NCBI RefSeq assembly: GCF_004684345.1
Contig: NZ_CP038469.1
Location: 1,922,001 to 1,986,000 of the forward strand
DNA: 64,000 bases
DNA from: Citrobacter tructae
GTDB lineage: Bacteria > Pseudomonadota > Gammaproteobacteria > Enterobacterales > Enterobacteriaceae
Reading direction: 5' to 3'
Under the pieces are notes generated by a model. The model did not search any database and was not told where the DNA came from. It saw nothing but the letters and a program-made list of their open reading frames with translations. This document shows positions 62,952 to 64,000 of this stretch, piece by piece. The stretch's first letter is position 1; every line of letters begins with the position of its first letter. The position numbers were made by a program, and so were the translations under genes.

Positions 62952-63335
62952 GTGTTACAACTCCTTTTAGCGGTTTTTATTGGTGGTGGTACAGGTAGCG
63001 TAGCCAGATGGCTGTTGAGCATGAGATTTAACCCACTTCATCAGGCTATTCCTTTCGGCACTCTGGCCGCAAACTTGATTGGCGCATTTATTATTGGCAT
63101 GGGGCTGGCATGGTTTAATCGCATGACCAACATTGATCCCATGTGGAAAGTATTGATTACGACGGGTTTTTGCGGCGGATTGACCACGTTCTCTACTTTC
63201 TCAGCAGAAGTTGTGTTTTTGCTGCAGGATGGACGCTTTGGCTGGGCAATGGTGAACGTACTGATTAATCTGTTGGGGTCTTTTGCTATGACTGCCCTGG
63301 CGTTCTGGCTGGTTTCCGCTTCTCCGGCACACTGA
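62952..63335 (+). CDS. crcB: CrcB (Fluc), fluoride channel
   Basis: Fluoride-specific channel of 127 residues that works as a dual-topology dimer with four spans per chain. Conserved motifs are GGGTGSVARW (about 11-20), GTLAANLIGAFIIG with the pore Asn, and TTGFCGGLTTFSTFS (about 73-87). It starts with GTG after AGGA. No clear fluoride riboswitch could be read in the 90-bp leader. Confidence 0.96.
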   Translation: MLQLLLAVFIGGGTGSVARWLLSMRFNPLHQAIPFGTLAANLIGAFIIGMGLAWFNRMTNIDPMWKVLITTGFCGGLTTFSTFSAEVVFLLQDGRFGWAMVNVLINLLGSFAMTALAFWLVSASPAH

Positions 63336-63340
63336 AGACA

Positions 63341-63367
63341 AAAAAAACCCGCAATTAAGCGGGTTTT
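63341..63367. terminator. Bidirectional terminator between crcB and cspE
   Basis: AAAACCCGC-AATTAA-GCGGGTTTT with further A on the left: a 9-bp stem serving both convergent genes. Confidence 0.9.
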
Positions 63368-63387
63368 GAATTCTTGCTGTCGTATGC

Positions 63388-63597
63388 TTACAGAGCGGTT
63401 ACGTTTGCAGCAGAAGGGCCTTTGGCACCGTTAGTGATTTCGAACTCTACACGCTGACCTTCAGCCAGAGTTTTAAAACCATTGGTCTGGATTGCAGAGA
63501 AGTGTACGAACACATCTTTGCTGCCATCTTCCGGAGTAATGAAACCGAATCCTTTGGACTCATTAAACCACTTAACGTTACCTTTAATCTTAGACAT
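63388..63597 (-). CDS. cspE: CspE, cold-shock-family RNA chaperone
   Basis: Cold-shock domain protein of 69 residues made at normal temperature; it melts RNA hairpins and antitermination is known for it. RNP1 is SKGFGFI (about 17-23) and RNP2 is VFVHFSAI (about 29-36). I chose ATG 63597 (MSKIKGNVKWFN), the conserved start; the in-frame upstream extension belongs to the leader. Confidence 0.97.
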   Translation of the reverse strand: MSKIKGNVKWFNESKGFGFITPEDGSKDVFVHFSAIQTNGFKTLAEGQRVEFEITNGAKGPSAANVTAL

Positions 63598-63784
63598 CAA
63601 AATTACCTTTACATGAAAAATAGACACAAATGCTGTGTCGGGTATCAGTACAACAATTGTGGTGGACTTTGTCCAGTCGAACTTTGCCAAAAAGTGATAA
63701 ATGTCGCGTTATTTTTACAGCAAATATCATATCACATTGTTTTTATTTGTTTTTTCTTGCTCATTTAACAATGCGCGCCGTTCA

Positions 63785-64000
63785 TCAGAACTGGAAACGC
63801 ATCCAGGCAAAATAGACATTTCCGTTGTTATACGTACCGGGTATGTAGGTCATCTGAAACGTTGCCGGACCATAGCCTATTGATACCAGTGGTAGTATCA
63901 CCGGCACGGGAATGTAGTTCCAGTTATCGCGCGCAGTGAAACCGGCGGTAAAACCCAGGCCGGCATGAAAGTTCTCATCGACCAGCGGTCGCCAGGTTTT
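63785..64000 (-). CDS. pagP: PagP, lipid A palmitoyltransferase, 5' part outside window
   Basis: C-terminal ~70 residues of the outer-membrane enzyme that moves palmitate from phospholipid to lipid A. The visible part includes WRPLVDENFHAGLGFTAG, DNWNYIPVPVILP and GTYNNGNVYFAWMRFQF ending in phenylalanine, closely like E. coli PagP. In E. coli/Salmonella it is under PhoP control; its promoter is not in the window. Confidence 0.93.
   Translation of the reverse strand, partial: KTWRPLVDENFHAGLGFTAGFTARDNWNYIPVPVILPLVSIGYGPATFQMTYIPGTYNNGNVYFAWMRFQF

Overview
The window is a stretch of enterobacterial chromosome. Nearly every gene is recognisable as an orthologue of the Escherichia coli/Salmonella phr-kdp-nag-mrd-pag region, read in the opposite direction to the E. 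coli K-12 map. Gene order, operator sequences and small regulatory elements are conserved with E. coli. The presence of cobD next to cobC, an intact ybeM, the lack of rhsC beside ybfA and the lack of ybeF between lipB and lipA argue against E. coli K-12 itself. A Citrobacter-like member of the Enterobacteriaceae is the best guess. I cannot fix the species from sequence reading alone.

Layout. 1-1626: partial photolyase gene phrB and ybgA. 1627-3350: the only clearly accessory part, AT-rich, holding a decayed remnant of a type I secretion ABC exporter and an orphan LuxR-type regulator. 3362-11648: ybfA and the complete kdpFABCDE potassium-uptake operon with its two-component system. 11723-15000: speF, which has lost its first ~100 codons and its own control region, then potE. 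15015-20466: pgm-seqA, ybfF, LexA-linked ybfE, fldA, uof-fur, and chiQ. 20516-30650: chitoporin chiP with its ChiX pairing site, glnS, and the divergent nagE / nagBAC-umpH amino-sugar regulon. 30904-33530: asnB and a seven-tRNA array (Met, Leu, Gln, Gln, Met, Gln, Gln). 33601-40676: ubiF, miaB and the ybeZ-ybeY-ybeX-lnt group. 41034-45810: the glutamate/aspartate transporter gltIJKL with SroC, rihA and ybeL. 46046-53730: leuS-lptE-holA-nadD, cobD/cobC, rsfS-rlmH. 53761-59233: the cell-elongation and peptidoglycan set mrdA-mrdB-rlpA-dacA. 59340-64000: ybeD, lipB, lipA, tatE, ybeM, crcB, cspE and the 3' part of pagP.

How it works together. Most of the window is housekeeping: envelope growth (PBP2, RodA, RlpA, PBP5, Lnt, LptE, PagP), translation and ribosome maturation (GlnS, LeuS, tRNAs, MiaB, YbeY, RsfS, RlmH), cofactors (LipA/LipB, NadD, UbiF, CobC/CobD), iron control (Fur, flavodoxin), replication control (SeqA, HolA), and chitin/N-acetylglucosamine use (ChiP, ChiQ, NagE, NagA, NagB, NagC).

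I found no CRISPR array, prophage, complete insertion sequence, defence island or wholly new system. The points worth a second look are the exporter remnant with its orphan regulator, the 5'-truncated speF with a perfect 13-bp palindrome at the break, and a three-copy ~110-bp intergenic repeat whose internal hairpin shows paired changes between copies. Coordinates of start codons were chosen by homology and ribosome-binding sites. Similarity statements rest on recalled family sequences, not on a search.
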